Below are positions 15,818 to 24,647 of a stretch of 64,000 nucleotides of DNA, one piece after another. Position 1 is the stretch's first letter; the number at the start of each line of letters is the position of its first letter. The stretch is from Myxococcales bacterium (lineage in GTDB: Bacteria; Myxococcota_A; Polyangia; Polyangiales; Polyangiaceae), in NCBI GenBank assembly GCA_025359105.1, contig JANYHK010000038.1, positions 1 through 64,000 on the forward strand, read 5' to 3'. The notes under the pieces were generated by a model. The model was not told the origin of the DNA. It ran no database searches and worked only from the letters and a program-made list of their open reading frames with translations. Both the position numbers and the translations under genes were made by a program.

Positions 15818-17584
15818 TCAGCTCGGGAGCTCGAGGAGCTTGGTCTTCATGACCTTCTCCACCCAGCCCGACTGCTTCACCGGGCCCGCGAGCAGCGGCG
15901 CCTCGAGGAGGGCCGTGAGGACGCGGGTTACCTGGTACGGATCGTCGAACTGGTCGAGCGTGACCTCGCTGAACGGCACGCCGAGCGCCGTCGCGCAGTG
16001 GCGGACCGTGAAGCCACGGCCCGCTTGCGAGGGGAGCATGAGCGCGAGCGCGGCGACGTCGAAGCCGAAGGCGCGGAAGGCGTGCGCGAGCTGTTCGCCG
16101 CTCTCGCCTGCCTCGTCCCCGACCACGATGACGACGAGCTTGCTCTCCTTGGGGAAGGACACGCCTGCCTCGTGGAGAACACGCACCGCCGCGCCGTGCA
16201 TCGTCCCGCCGCCGGCGGTGATGCCCTGGAGCATGTGCTGCACGGCCGCCCGCGACGGCGCCTTCGGACGGAGGACCGTGCCGATGGTGTCGAAGGTTGC
16301 AATGTGCAGCTTTTCTCCCGGGAAGCCGGCGAGGATGCGCGAGAGCGCCTCCTTCGACTGCTCGATGGCGCCGCTCATGCTCCCCGACTTGTCGACGAGG
16401 AACATGATGCGGACGTCGGCGTCCTTGGTCGCCGCCCTCACCGCGTTCTTCGCGGCGTTGTCGGCGGCCTCCTCGAGCTTCTCCTTGAGCACCTTGCTCT
16501 TCACGTTCTTGGCCGTGCTCAGCGAGCGCTGGTCGGTCGACGAGAGGACGGCCTTCTCCCACTTCTCGCGGATGCTCGGTTCGGTCATGAGCCCGAGCTC
16601 TTCGAGGGTAGGGGTGAGCATGCGAAGGTCGCGATCGCTGAGCGACGGGAGGAGCGCGACCATGATCGCCGGGGTCAGACCGACGTCCTTGGGCAGTCGC
16701 CCGACGACGTCCTTGTACGACAGGCGATCGTGCTCGATGCGCTCGCAGATCTCGGCCTCGCTGACGCCGTCGAAGCGCTCGCGCTTCTCGAGCTTGAGGT
16801 CCTTGAGGCCGACCTCGCGGTGGCCTCCTTCCGCCTGCTTCTGCTTCCAGCCCAGGATCTCGAAGAACGCCTGCGTCTCCGGCTTGTAGCCGGCCTTGCG
16901 GGCGATCTTCTTGATGGTCTCTTTGTAACCGGCGCGCACGAGGCCCTCGAGCATCACGCGGTTCTTCTCGCGCGCGGCGAGCCACTTGGTGGCCGCGCGC
17001 TTCCAGCGTCCGAGCGGCGCCTTGCCACCGGCCGCGTCACCGAAGCCGGCGGCGCGGTTCATGGCGGCGATCTCGGGCGCCTCGAGCAGCTCGGCGACGC
17101 GGAGCACGCCCTTGGGCGTGAGCATCCGGGTGCTCTTCTTCGCGTAGAAGAGGAGCATCGCCTCGCCGATCGCGCGGTAGTCGTCGTCGTAGAAGGCGAC
17201 GGGGCCTCCCTTGACGTCGTCCTCCTTGATCGGCTGACCGCTCTTGCCCTGTACGAGCATGAGCGCTGCGCTCGCGACCTTGAGATCGCGCCACTCGCTC
17301 TCGAGCAGCGCGTACGACGCGAAGTGCGCCATCAGATCGGCGTTGAGCTTGTAGATCTCGAGGAGGCGCGCGTAGAGACCGCGCGCCGCGGGAACGAAGA
17401 GCCCCGGCTTCACGGGCGTGCCGCGCTGCTTGCTCGCGCGCGCGGCGTGCCACACGCCGTTCACGTCGAGCCCCGGGCGGTTGTGCCAGAGGTGCGACGA
17501 CGCGTTGAGCACGAGATCGAGCAGCCGCTCGGCCGGTCCGAGCTGCGACTCGGGCAGGGGGGCGCGCGCGTGGGTCGTGTTCAT
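15818..17584 (-). CDS. Ro60/Rsr-like TROVE - von Willebrand A protein
   Basis: 588 residues; start ATG at 17584 with GGAGGTG 6 bases upstream. Residues about 20-345 are all helical. Around 190-245 the pattern WKRAATKWL...VRAGYKETIKKIARKAGY resembles the TROVE segment that in Ro60 ends 'DLLRLAHP', and 290-333 (YKDVVGRLPKD...LPSLSDRDLRML...LEELGLM) resembles the Ro 'VWEAL...MP..ALLRNL..M...G' segment. A charged linker (352-392) leads to a vWA domain with a full MIDAS start, FLVDKSGSMSG (Asp398, Ser400, Ser402). Length is near that of Deinococcus Rsr. The adjacent Y-RNA-like gene makes a Ro ribonucleoprotein the best reading. Similarity to canonical TROVE is weak, so a different HEAT-vWA protein is possible. 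Confidence 0.7.
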   Translation of the reverse strand: MNTTHARAPLPESQLGPAERLLDLVLNASSHLWHNRPGLDVNGVWHAARASKQRGTPVKPGLFVPAARGLYARLLEIYKLNADLMAHFASYALLESEWRDLKVASAALMLVQGKSGQPIKEDDVKGGPVAFYDDDYRAIGEAMLLFYAKKSTRMLTPKGVLRVAELLEAPEIAAMNRAAGFGDAAGGKAPLGRWKRAATKWLAAREKNRVMLEGLVRAGYKETIKKIARKAGYKPETQAFFEILGWKQKQAEGGHREVGLKDLKLEKRERFDGVSEAEICERIEHDRLSYKDVVGRLPKDVGLTPAIMVALLPSLSDRDLRMLTPTLEELGLMTEPSIREKWEKAVLSSTDQRSLSTAKNVKSKVLKEKLEEAADNAAKNAVRAATKDADVRIMFLVDKSGSMSGAIEQSKEALSRILAGFPGEKLHIATFDTIGTVLRPKAPSRAAVQHMLQGITAGGGTMHGAAVRVLHEAGVSFPKESKLVVIVVGDEAGESGEQLAHAFRAFGFDVAALALMLPSQAGRGFTVRHCATALGVPFSEVTLDQFDDPYQVTRVLTALLEAPLLAGPVKQSGWVEKVMKTKLLELPS

Positions 17585-17628
17585 GGGAGCACCTCCGAGG
17601 GAAGGGGGAGAGTAGGGGATTGGGGCGT

Positions 17629-17732
17629 GGATCGGAATCGGGGTCGAGGTCGGGGTCGGGGTCGGGGTCGAGGTCGGGGTCGGCGTCGGCGTCGGGGTCG
17701 GAGTCGGAGTGGGGGTCGGCGTCGGCGTCGGG
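17629..17732. repeat. GTCGGN hexamer array B (G-quadruplex-prone)
   Basis: About seventeen tandem units of GTCGGN/GTCGAG on the plus strand, including many GGGGTC copies so that runs of four G recur every six bases, which could form a G-quadruplex. It sits between the start codon of the Ro-like gene and the Y-RNA-like gene, within about 45 bases of the coding start, so it would be in the leader of the minus-strand transcript as a C-rich tract. Confidence 0.9.
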
Positions 17733-17848
17733 CGGAAAGTGAGAGATCCCCGCCGCGCGACGCGCGGCCGCCGTTCGTGCTCCCGATTTAACCTGCGGCT
17801 CGGGGGCGCGAACGTTTGGCGTCGCGCGGCGGTGATCTCGAGCTGTTG

Positions 17849-18018
17849 AAAAATGGCCCGCGCCCGAGTGGGAAAGCCATGGCTTTTGGCTTAAGAGGCC
17901 GGTGCCTTACCGTTAGGCTACGGCTGCAGTAGAGGCGTCCGAGGACGCAGAGCAGCCGACGGGAGTCGAACCCGTAATTTCCGAGCTTGCTTGTGGGGCC
18001 TTGCCGGATGGGCGCGGG
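17849..18018 (-). ncRNA. Y-RNA-like RNA with circularly permuted tRNA-like module
   Basis: Reading the minus strand, CCCGCGCCC (18018-18010) and GGGCGCGGG (17865-17857) form a perfect 9-bp terminal stem, followed by UUUUU. Inside, in order: a canonical T arm (ACGGG-UUCGACU-CCCGU, 17975-17959), the 3' acceptor strand CGGCUGC (17958-17952), a GC hairpin (GCGUC-CUCG-GACGC), the 5' acceptor strand GCAGCCG (17927-17921, 7 perfect pairs with CGGCUGC), U8/A9, and a D arm GCCU-AACGGUA-AGGC with the invariant GG. T arm before D arm means the tRNA is circularly permuted with a capped acceptor end, as in bacterial YrlA Y RNAs that mimic tRNA and bind Rsr. A further hairpin (AAGCCA/UGGCUU) precedes the 3' stem. 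Ends are approximate; no promoter was identified. Confidence 0.8.
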
Positions 18019-18431
18019 AAAACGGTGCATCGGCGCGTGGAGCAACGTGGCTCCCCGGCTGCGCGACGCGCTAAGCGCGGGCGCATGAGGGCGGTCGCGC
18101 ACGTGGCGCGTCGCCGTGGACCGATGCGAATTGTCGAAAGTCAGGAGCGCGCGCGAGGGGCGCTGCGCGGGGTGGCCGGCGCGATTTGGTGCGCGGGCCT
18201 TTTCGGCCCCGAGCCACGGAGTGAACGTGAGCACTAGGGAAGAGTTTGTCCAGGGGGCCCGAGTGAGGAAGCCGTGTGTCTCTGTTCAAGAGGGCTTGTT
18301 TGGCCTCGTCGGCCGGGCACCGCGAACGACCCATCAGACGGACGACCTCGAGAGTCGATTCAAACGAAAATCTCAACGTCTTGGCGCCACCGAACGCCGA
18401 TGTCGCTCCATGCCCTTGTGGCGTCGTTCAG
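18019..18431. other. Intergenic region upstream of the Y-RNA-like gene
   Basis: 413 bases without a convincing protein gene; the short open frames are Arg-rich and lack ribosome-binding sites. On the minus strand there is a small hairpin GGGCC-GAAAA-GGCCC near 18195-18212. The promoter of the Y-RNA-like gene must lie here, but no clear -35/-10 pair was seen; TTGCTC near 18045 is the best -35 candidate and its -10 is poor. Confidence 0.4.
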
Positions 18432-19658
18432 TCACCGTCCGTGCGCGCGCAGGAGCTGGCGCACGCGGTCGTGCGGCAAGCGTTCGACTGTGTGCCCGTC
18501 GATGCCAGTCATTCGGTCGGCGCCGATCATGGCGTTCACGATCGCCTCCTCTGTTCCCTCGATCGTCGCCTCGAGCAAGGGGTCGATCTCGGGATCGGGA
18601 AACATCCGGATGGTCGCGATCCCTTCGTTCGTCGCGGCGTCCCGGTTCGCGGTGGAGAACGCGAGGAAGAGATCACCCGACTCGATGCCGCCGATTCCCC
18701 CCATGCGCCCGATCCCCAACGGAACCCGCTTGGCGAGGCGCTTCAGCTGCGTCGGGAGGAGCGGCGCATCGGTCGCGACGATCACCAGGATGGACCCTTG
18801 CTCTGGCTTCGGTCGCGTATCGGGCGGCGCCGCGAGGCCGGGATCCATAGGCACCCCCGCGATGCGGAGCTGCGATCGCCGACCGTAGTTGCACTGCACG
18901 AGCACGCCGACGACGAAGTCGCCGACCTTGGTGTGCACGCGCCGCGACGTCGTGCCGATGCCCCCCTTGAAACCGTGGCAGACCATGCCGGTGCCGCCGC
19001 CCACGCTCCCCTCGGCGACCGGCCCTGGCGCGGCCGCGTCGAGCGCCGCGAAGACGTCGGAGGCCTGGACGTGCATGCCGAGCAGATCGTTCAACCATCC
19101 GTCCCACGTCTCGCCGACGACGGGCAGAAGGCTCACTTCTTTCTCTTTGTAGTGCTTCGTCATCCACGTGATCGCCGCGTCGCGCGCGAGGCCAACGCTC
19201 CCTGTGCCCGTCAGGAGCACCGGCCCGCCCAGCCAGCCCGTCTCGTCGATGAACGTCGTTCCGGTCATCTCGCCATTGCCGTTGAGCGTCGCCCACGCGG
19301 CAAAGACGCCCTCCGCCGACGACCTGCCGCGCGGAAAAATCGCCGTCACGCCGGTGCGCACACGATCGCCTTCGATGAGCGTGCGGTGCCCGACCTCGAC
19401 CCCGGCCACGTCGGTGATGGCCCCGAGCGGCGCCGGCGTCCCGTCGAACGGGATCCCGAGGTCGCGCGCACGGGGCCGGCGTCCGGGCGTCGCCCGGGGT
19501 TGCGGGGCTGGGGTCGCCTGGGCGATCGCGGACGCGGGCACGCCCGAGGGTGCGGGGGAGCCACCGGGGGGAGTCGCTGGCGGCACGCAGCCGAGCCACG
19601 CGAGGGACGTCGCGAGGGCGAGGGAGCGGGAAAGTGAGAGCATCACGCACGCGAGCAT
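18432..19658 (-). CDS. P1 family (DmpA/BapA-type) self-processing aminopeptidase, lipoprotein
   Basis: 408 residues, with a second in-frame ATG at 19643. A lipobox-like LAWLGC and a Pro/Ala linker precede the catalytic domain, which begins LGIPFDGTPAPLGAITDVAGVEVGH. The diagnostic feature is EGSVGGGTGM: these N-terminal-nucleophile enzymes cleave themselves between Gly and Ser, making Ser the nucleophile. Other family blocks are HGFKGGIGTTSR, NYGRRSQL and FLAFSTAN. DmpA/BapA enzymes remove N-terminal residues or hydrolyse beta-peptides. Length is typical. The lipid anchor suggests action at the cell surface or in the periplasm. Confidence 0.9.
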   Translation of the reverse strand: MLACVMLSLSRSLALATSLAWLGCVPPATPPGGSPAPSGVPASAIAQATPAPQPRATPGRRPRARDLGIPFDGTPAPLGAITDVAGVEVGHRTLIEGDRVRTGVTAIFPRGRSSAEGVFAAWATLNGNGEMTGTTFIDETGWLGGPVLLTGTGSVGLARDAAITWMTKHYKEKEVSLLPVVGETWDGWLNDLLGMHVQASDVFAALDAAAPGPVAEGSVGGGTGMVCHGFKGGIGTTSRRVHTKVGDFVVGVLVQCNYGRRSQLRIAGVPMDPGLAAPPDTRPKPEQGSILVIVATDAPLLPTQLKRLAKRVPLGIGRMGGIGGIESGDLFLAFSTANRDAATNEGIATIRMFPDPEIDPLLEATIEGTEEAIVNAMIGADRMTGIDGHTVERLPHDRVRQLLRAHGR

Positions 19659-19680
19659 CGCACGCCCGCACGCGCGATCG

Positions 19681-20034
19681 TCAATTGAGGGCGGCAGGCT
19701 TCTTCGCGCCGTGTACCGGGCGACCGCCGAAGATCGCTTCCCAGTTGTCGCGGTACTTCGCGGTCGCGACTTGTGCGGGGCCCTTGGTCGCGTCGGCGCG
19801 CGCCGCGCGAGGATCGGGCTCTGGCGTGTACTCGACCTTCACGTCGCACACACGCGGCGTGCCTTCGCGCGGACGCAAGGTGACGAGCTCGCCCGACAGC
19901 GGCTTGCCCTCTTCGATCGGACGCACCTCACCGACCTCGACCTTCCCCTGACGGGCGCGCAGCACTCGGACGCCGTCGCCGTCCTCGGTCGGACTGTGGA
20001 GGTAGACGACGTCGGGGGCCGGCTCGTCAGGCAT
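19681..20034 (-). CDS. Conserved small hypothetical protein
   Basis: 117 residues from the ATG at 20034 (MPDEPAPDVVYLHS); upstream in-frame sequence is Arg-rich and unlikely to be coding. It contains the strand-rich segment VRVLRARQGKVEVGEVRPI.EGKPLSGE.V and CDVKVEYTPE, then a basic tail ending YRDNWEAIFGGRPV. The general look (GELVTLRPREGTP, DNWEAIF) recurs in myxobacterial hypothetical proteins, but I assign no function. Cytoplasmic. Confidence 0.7.
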   Translation of the reverse strand: MPDEPAPDVVYLHSPTEDGDGVRVLRARQGKVEVGEVRPIEEGKPLSGELVTLRPREGTPRVCDVKVEYTPEPDPRAARADATKGPAQVATAKYRDNWEAIFGGRPVHGAKKPAALN

Positions 20035-20180
20035 CTCGCTAAGAGGGTGCGATACCGGTCGCCGGGGCGCAAGCGCCCGTGTTCGAAAGAGAGGAGAGGC
20101 GCCCGATCCCGCCCGCGGCTCACGGGCGCCAGAGGCATCGCGTCCCTCCGAGGGGCGCGAGGCTTGCAAGTTCGTCGCGC

Positions 20181-21032
20181 ATGCTCCGGAGGGCTTGCCT
20201 CGTGCTCGCGCTCTTCGCCGCCAGCTGCGCGCACTACCCGCGGCTGTCGCTCTCGACGAGCCTGCGCCTCGAGGCCGACACGCACCTGCTCGATTTGTCG
20301 CACATCGACGCCACGGCGCCGGATGACTGGATCGTGCACGTCGTCGCCAAGGACGGCTCATGCTCGGGCGCGCTCGTGGAGCCTGGTGTCGTCCTCACCG
20401 CGCAGCACTGCGTGACCGCGCACGACCACCTCGTTCGCCTCGCGCCCGGCGACGTTCGCGTCGAGCTCGGCGGCGACTACCTCCCCTGGGGGCGCGTGGG
20501 TGTCGTCGCCATCGTCCGGTGCCCGTGCTGGAACGAGACGGCGCGCGGCGACATCGCGGCCCTCGTCCTCGAGACGCAGCTGCCCATGCAGGTTGCGGCG
20601 CGCCCGGCGCGGGTCGTCGCCGAGCCGATGTTCGACGAGGACATGCTCGCGTCCGGCTTCGGATCGTACGACGGCGCGAAGGTGGTGCCCGACACCAACT
20701 GGTCGCAACGCGCGCTCTTCCGCGGCTACCACAGCGGCGTCACGACGGCCGTGCTCGACGGCGCGTTCGTCGTCAGCGGCCTCGCGCGTCCGGGCGACTC
20801 CGGCGGGCCCGTCTGGTCACGGCAGACCGGCGACGTCGTCGGAATCGTGTCGCGAGGCACCGAGGGACAGCGCAGCGGGGACCCCGCCGCCAGCCCGGCC
20901 GAGGCCGACGAAGACCCGGTGCCCTACACGCTCGCCGCGCGCGTCGACACGTGCGCCGGCGTGCTCGCGCGTGCCCATGCGCTGTCGGCGGGGTGGCCCG
21001 AGGGCAGGTGGCCGAGCGTCGTGTGCCGTTGA
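20181..21032 (+). CDS. Trypsin-like serine protease, lipoprotein
   Basis: 283 residues from the ATG at 20181, after which a lipoprotein signal follows (LFAASC). Chymotrypsin-fold catalytic residues are visible in order: His in LTAQHC, Asp in RGDIAALVL, Ser in RPGDSGGPVW, with the GIVSRG strand after it. The S1 family is usually 230-260 residues, so this is complete. The lipid anchor places it outside the cytoplasm. It converges with the SDR gene 8 bases away. Confidence 0.85.
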   Translation: MLRRACLVLALFAASCAHYPRLSLSTSLRLEADTHLLDLSHIDATAPDDWIVHVVAKDGSCSGALVEPGVVLTAQHCVTAHDHLVRLAPGDVRVELGGDYLPWGRVGVVAIVRCPCWNETARGDIAALVLETQLPMQVAARPARVVAEPMFDEDMLASGFGSYDGAKVVPDTNWSQRALFRGYHSGVTTAVLDGAFVVSGLARPGDSGGPVWSRQTGDVVGIVSRGTEGQRSGDPAASPAEADEDPVPYTLAARVDTCAGVLARAHALSAGWPEGRWPSVVCR

Positions 21033-21039
21033 GCGCGCG

Positions 21040-21795
21040 TCAGCGCACGTAGGACGCGCCGTTGACGTCGATCGTGGTGCCCGTGGCGTGCCGCGCGAGG
21101 CCCGACGCCAGAAACGCGACGACGTTCGCGACGTCCTCGGGCGGGGAGATCTCGCCGAGCGGGATCTCCGCCACGATGCGCGCCGTGCCGTGCGTTCGGT
21201 AGTACTCGGCGGGCATGCCGACGCTGACGAAACCCGGCGCTACGCCGTAGGCGAGGACGCCCTCCTTCGCGAAGCCGCGCGCGATGCTCCGGGTGAGCGC
21301 GATGAGCCCGGCCTTCGACGCGGCGTAGGCCATGTACTCGGGGCTGTCGCCGCGGAACGCCGCGCGGCTGGCGACGTTGACGATGATCCCGCCCTGCTTC
21401 GTACGGAAATGGACGATCGCCTCGCGGCAAAGGTCGGCCGCGGCGACGAGGTTCACCTGCAAGGTCTCGCTCCAGCCGGCATGCCACGCCGCCAGCGTCC
21501 CCTCGACGCGGGCCTCCGGCATGGTGGCGGCGTTGTTGACGAGCACGTCGATCGCACCGGCCTTCGCGAGCGCCTCGCGGAACAGGGTGGTCGGCCCTTC
21601 GGTGGTGCCGAGCTCGCCCTGCAGCGGGATCGCGCGCGCGCCGAGCTTCTGCGCGAGCGCGAGCGCGGCGTCCTTGCCGTGGTGGTAGTGGAGGACGACC
21701 TTCGCCCCCTGCGCGTGGAGCGTCTGGGCGATCACCGCGCCGATGCCTCCCGAGGCGCCGGTCACGAGGCAGGTCTTGTCTCGGAGATCGATCAT
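21040..21795 (-). CDS. Short-chain dehydrogenase/reductase
   Basis: 251 residues from the ATG at 21795. Classical SDR signatures: cofactor motif TGASGGIG (about 13-20), NNAA, the active-site Ser in NVASRAA, YMAYAASKAG (Tyr and Lys of the catalytic triad) and PGFVSVGM. The C-terminus ATGTTIDVNGASYVR is like FabG-type enzymes. Substrate unknown; the segment VLHYHHG at beta2 would favour NADP(H) over NAD(H) only weakly. The start codon overlaps the GNAT stop by 4 bases; last gene of the ureF-to-SDR run. Confidence 0.9.
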   Translation of the reverse strand: MIDLRDKTCLVTGASGGIGAVIAQTLHAQGAKVVLHYHHGKDAALALAQKLGARAIPLQGELGTTEGPTTLFREALAKAGAIDVLVNNAATMPEARVEGTLAAWHAGWSETLQVNLVAAADLCREAIVHFRTKQGGIIVNVASRAAFRGDSPEYMAYAASKAGLIALTRSIARGFAKEGVLAYGVAPGFVSVGMPAEYYRTHGTARIVAEIPLGEISPPEDVANVVAFLASGLARHATGTTIDVNGASYVR

Positions 21796-22250
21796 GAGCC
21801 CTCTCGCTCCCCTTCCAGGGCGAGCGCATAGAAGCGGTTGCAGCCGAAATGCCCGGTCGTTCCCATCGCCGCGTCCAGCCGGGCGAAGCCGGCCTTCTCG
21901 TAGACGGCGCGTGCGGCGTCCATGCCGGTCAACGTCTCGAGGTACATCGTGCGGTAGCCGAGGCTCCGGGCCGCGGCGATGCACTGAAGGAGCAGCGACT
22001 TGCCGGCGCCGGTCCCGCGCGCCTCCTTCAAGAAGTACATCTTTCGCAGCTCGCAGACCGTCGCGTCCGCGCCCGCGAGGGGCCCGACGCCGCCGCCGCC
22101 GACGACGCGGCCGTCCGCCTCGACGACGTAGTAGACGCTGCGCGGAACCGAGTACGCCGCGGTCATGGCGTCGACCTCGGGATCCATGATCGCGAACCCG
22201 GGACCGCTCGCGCCGAACTCCGGCATCACCGTGCGGATGATCTCGGCCAT
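21792..22250 (-). CDS. GNAT family N-acetyltransferase
   Basis: 152 residues from the only ATG (22250). GNAT motif A is seen as CELRKMYFLKEARGTGAGKSLL (acetyl-CoA loop R-G-x-G-x-G/A), followed by LGYRTMYLET, a YEKAGF motif B end. The first strand is oddly missing: the codons between the upstream stop (TAA at 22311) and this ATG are in frame and encode ASFRPIRSEDDPA, which is exactly the expected GNAT beta1, yet contain no ATG/GTG/TTG. The true start may therefore be a rare codon such as the ATC near 22298. Acceptor substrate unknown. Confidence 0.85.
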   Translation of the reverse strand: MAEIIRTVMPEFGASGPGFAIMDPEVDAMTAAYSVPRSVYYVVEADGRVVGGGGVGPLAGADATVCELRKMYFLKEARGTGAGKSLLLQCIAAARSLGYRTMYLETLTGMDAARAVYEKAGFARLDAAMGTTGHFGCNRFYALALEGEREGS

Positions 22251-22310
22251 GGCCGGGTCGTCCTCGCTGCGGATGGGGCGGAAGCTCGCGCGCTGGATGG
22301 CGGCGGAAGC

Positions 22311-22991
22311 TTACCGCGCGGGGCCGTCGCCGAGGAGGCGATCGAGCTTCGCGAGGTCGAGCCCGGAGACGACGCCCGAGAGCTTGCCCGATGCGTCGAA
22401 CACGACGACGTACGGGAGCAGCACGCCGCCCCGCAGGTAGTGCTTGGCGAGCGGGGAGTCCCAGTCGACCATCTCGAGCTTCCTGTACGCCACGTCCTTG
22501 CGCGCGACGAGGATGCCGAGCACGTGCCCGTCGAGGTCGCGGCACGGAGGGCACCACTTCGCCGCGAAATCGAAGAGCGTGATCTTGCCGGGGACGGCGA
22601 GCGCGGCGAGGTCGGCGACGTCCTCGCCGCCTGCGACCAGGGTGAGGACGTCGGTGCCGGTGGGCGGCTTGGTCCAGGCGAGGTAGCTCCCGCGCCCCGG
22701 ACCGGGGAGGACGCGGTAGTCGCCGTCCTGGAGCAACCGCGCTTCGGCGAGGGCGTCGATGCTTGCCGGCGCCGTCACGGAGATCTCCGCCCGCGGGACG
22801 TGGAAGCGGGCATCGAGGACGCCCCGCCGCGACCCCAGGCGCCGAGCGAGCGCGAGGCCGTCGTCGGCGCCGCTGAGGCCGTCGAGCGACATCACGGTCG
22901 TTCGCGCCTCCCTGGCAGATGGCGCGCCCCCGCACGCCGTGGCAGCGACGCACGCGAGCACGCCGGCGCAGGCCATGCGCCACGCGCTCAT
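22311..22991 (-). CDS. Thioredoxin-fold lipoprotein (TlpA/DsbD-gamma-like)
   Basis: 226 residues from the ATG at 22991, which overlaps the upstream stop (ATGA). Signal with lipobox-type AATAC. The C-terminal 120 residues are a thioredoxin fold: LFDFAAKWCPPCRDLDGHV (redox WCPPC), VDWDSPLAKHY, LPYVVVFDASGK with the cis-Pro. The N-terminal half (about 30-110) is a separate, unrecognised domain. Likely a periplasmic, membrane-anchored disulphide reductase or oxidase. Confidence 0.85.
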   Translation of the reverse strand: MSAWRMACAGVLACVAATACGGAPSAREARTTVMSLDGLSGADDGLALARRLGSRRGVLDARFHVPRAEISVTAPASIDALAEARLLQDGDYRVLPGPGRGSYLAWTKPPTGTDVLTLVAGGEDVADLAALAVPGKITLFDFAAKWCPPCRDLDGHVLGILVARKDVAYRKLEMVDWDSPLAKHYLRGGVLLPYVVVFDASGKLSGVVSGLDLAKLDRLLGDGPAR

Positions 22992-23901
22992 GACCGGCGC
23001 GCCCTGGGCACCCACGCGGCCTCGGTACGCGCCGCGCGCACGCGATCGGCGACAGCGAGGAGCGGCGCGTCGCGGAGCCACCGTCGCTGCACCTCGTCGG
23101 GCGCGCCTGCCCAGTGCGACACCCCGTCCGCGAGCGTCGTGCGGACTCCGCCGAGCACGCCGGCGAGCGCCACGTGCACCCCGCGATCGAGCGGGTCGGC
23201 TTCACCGAGCGTCATCAGCGCGGCCAGGTGGGCGAAGAGCTCCTCGATCGTCACGCGCCCGAAGCCGTACGCCAGCCCGGTGCGCACCACGTAGCCGATC
23301 GCCGCGGCGAGGACGTGCACGTCCTCGATCGTGCGGAAAGGCTTGAGGTACCGGTCGTAGCCGTCGCCCAGAAGGACGTCGGCCGGCTCCACGCGCACGC
23401 CAGCGAAGCGCACAGCTGCATGTGGGATCTCGGGCGCGAACGGGGTCTCCGGCAAATCAGTGTACTCTACATGTGCGCGATCGGCAGGCAAGCGCACCAA
23501 GCGAAGCTCGTTCTTGCCGCCGTGTTCGCCGACGCTGGCGACGACGAGGAGCGCCTCGGCCGCCCGCGCGAGCGTCGCGAACGTTTTTGTTCCGGTCAGC
23601 GTGAAGCCCGGCTCTCCGTCTTCGCGCGGCGCGAGGCGCGTCAGCATGGCGCGCGGGTGCCCCCCGCCCGCCTCGGTCGCGCACAGGCACGCCCGACCGA
23701 CGCCGGGAACGAGCCGCGTGAGCGCAGCGTGGTAGCCGCCCGCGAACGCGTAGCCCAGGCGGTCGGCGCGCGCGCCCGCGAGCGCAGCACGCTCCACGGT
23801 GGTGGCGTCCTTCGGCAGAGTCGTCAGCGTCTCCAGGTACGCGCGCACGTCGGTCGACGCCGGCGGTGGCGTGGCGTCGGCGAGGAGCGCGCCGAGCGTG
23901 C

Positions 23902-23905
<4 letters not shown>
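22988..23905 (-). CDS. Acyl-CoA dehydrogenase-like protein (short)
   Basis: 305 residues from a GTG overlapping the UreG stop (GTGA). The middle region has acyl-CoA-dehydrogenase features: [12 protein letters not shown] (substrate/FAD loop), [13 protein letters not shown] (typical 'G.K.f.t.g..a'), a beta domain, [35 protein letters not shown]. At 305 residues it is shorter than the usual 380 and the C-terminal four-helix part is reduced; I could not identify the catalytic base. It may be a non-catalytic or divergent member. Position directly after ureG is unusual. Confidence 0.7.
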
Positions 23906-24639
<734 letters not shown>

Positions 24640-24647
24640 GGGCACAC

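Noticed and set aside
17629-17732. CRISPR-like array
   Set aside because: Units are only six bases and contiguous, without spacers or Cas genes; a simple sequence repeat.
17897-17990. An ordinary tRNA gene (the anticodon-like CUU follows the D arm)
   Set aside because: The T arm precedes the D arm, the anticodon stem does not pair, and no CCA is present. A permuted tRNA-like module within a Y-RNA-like transcript explains all helices; a functional tRNA does not.
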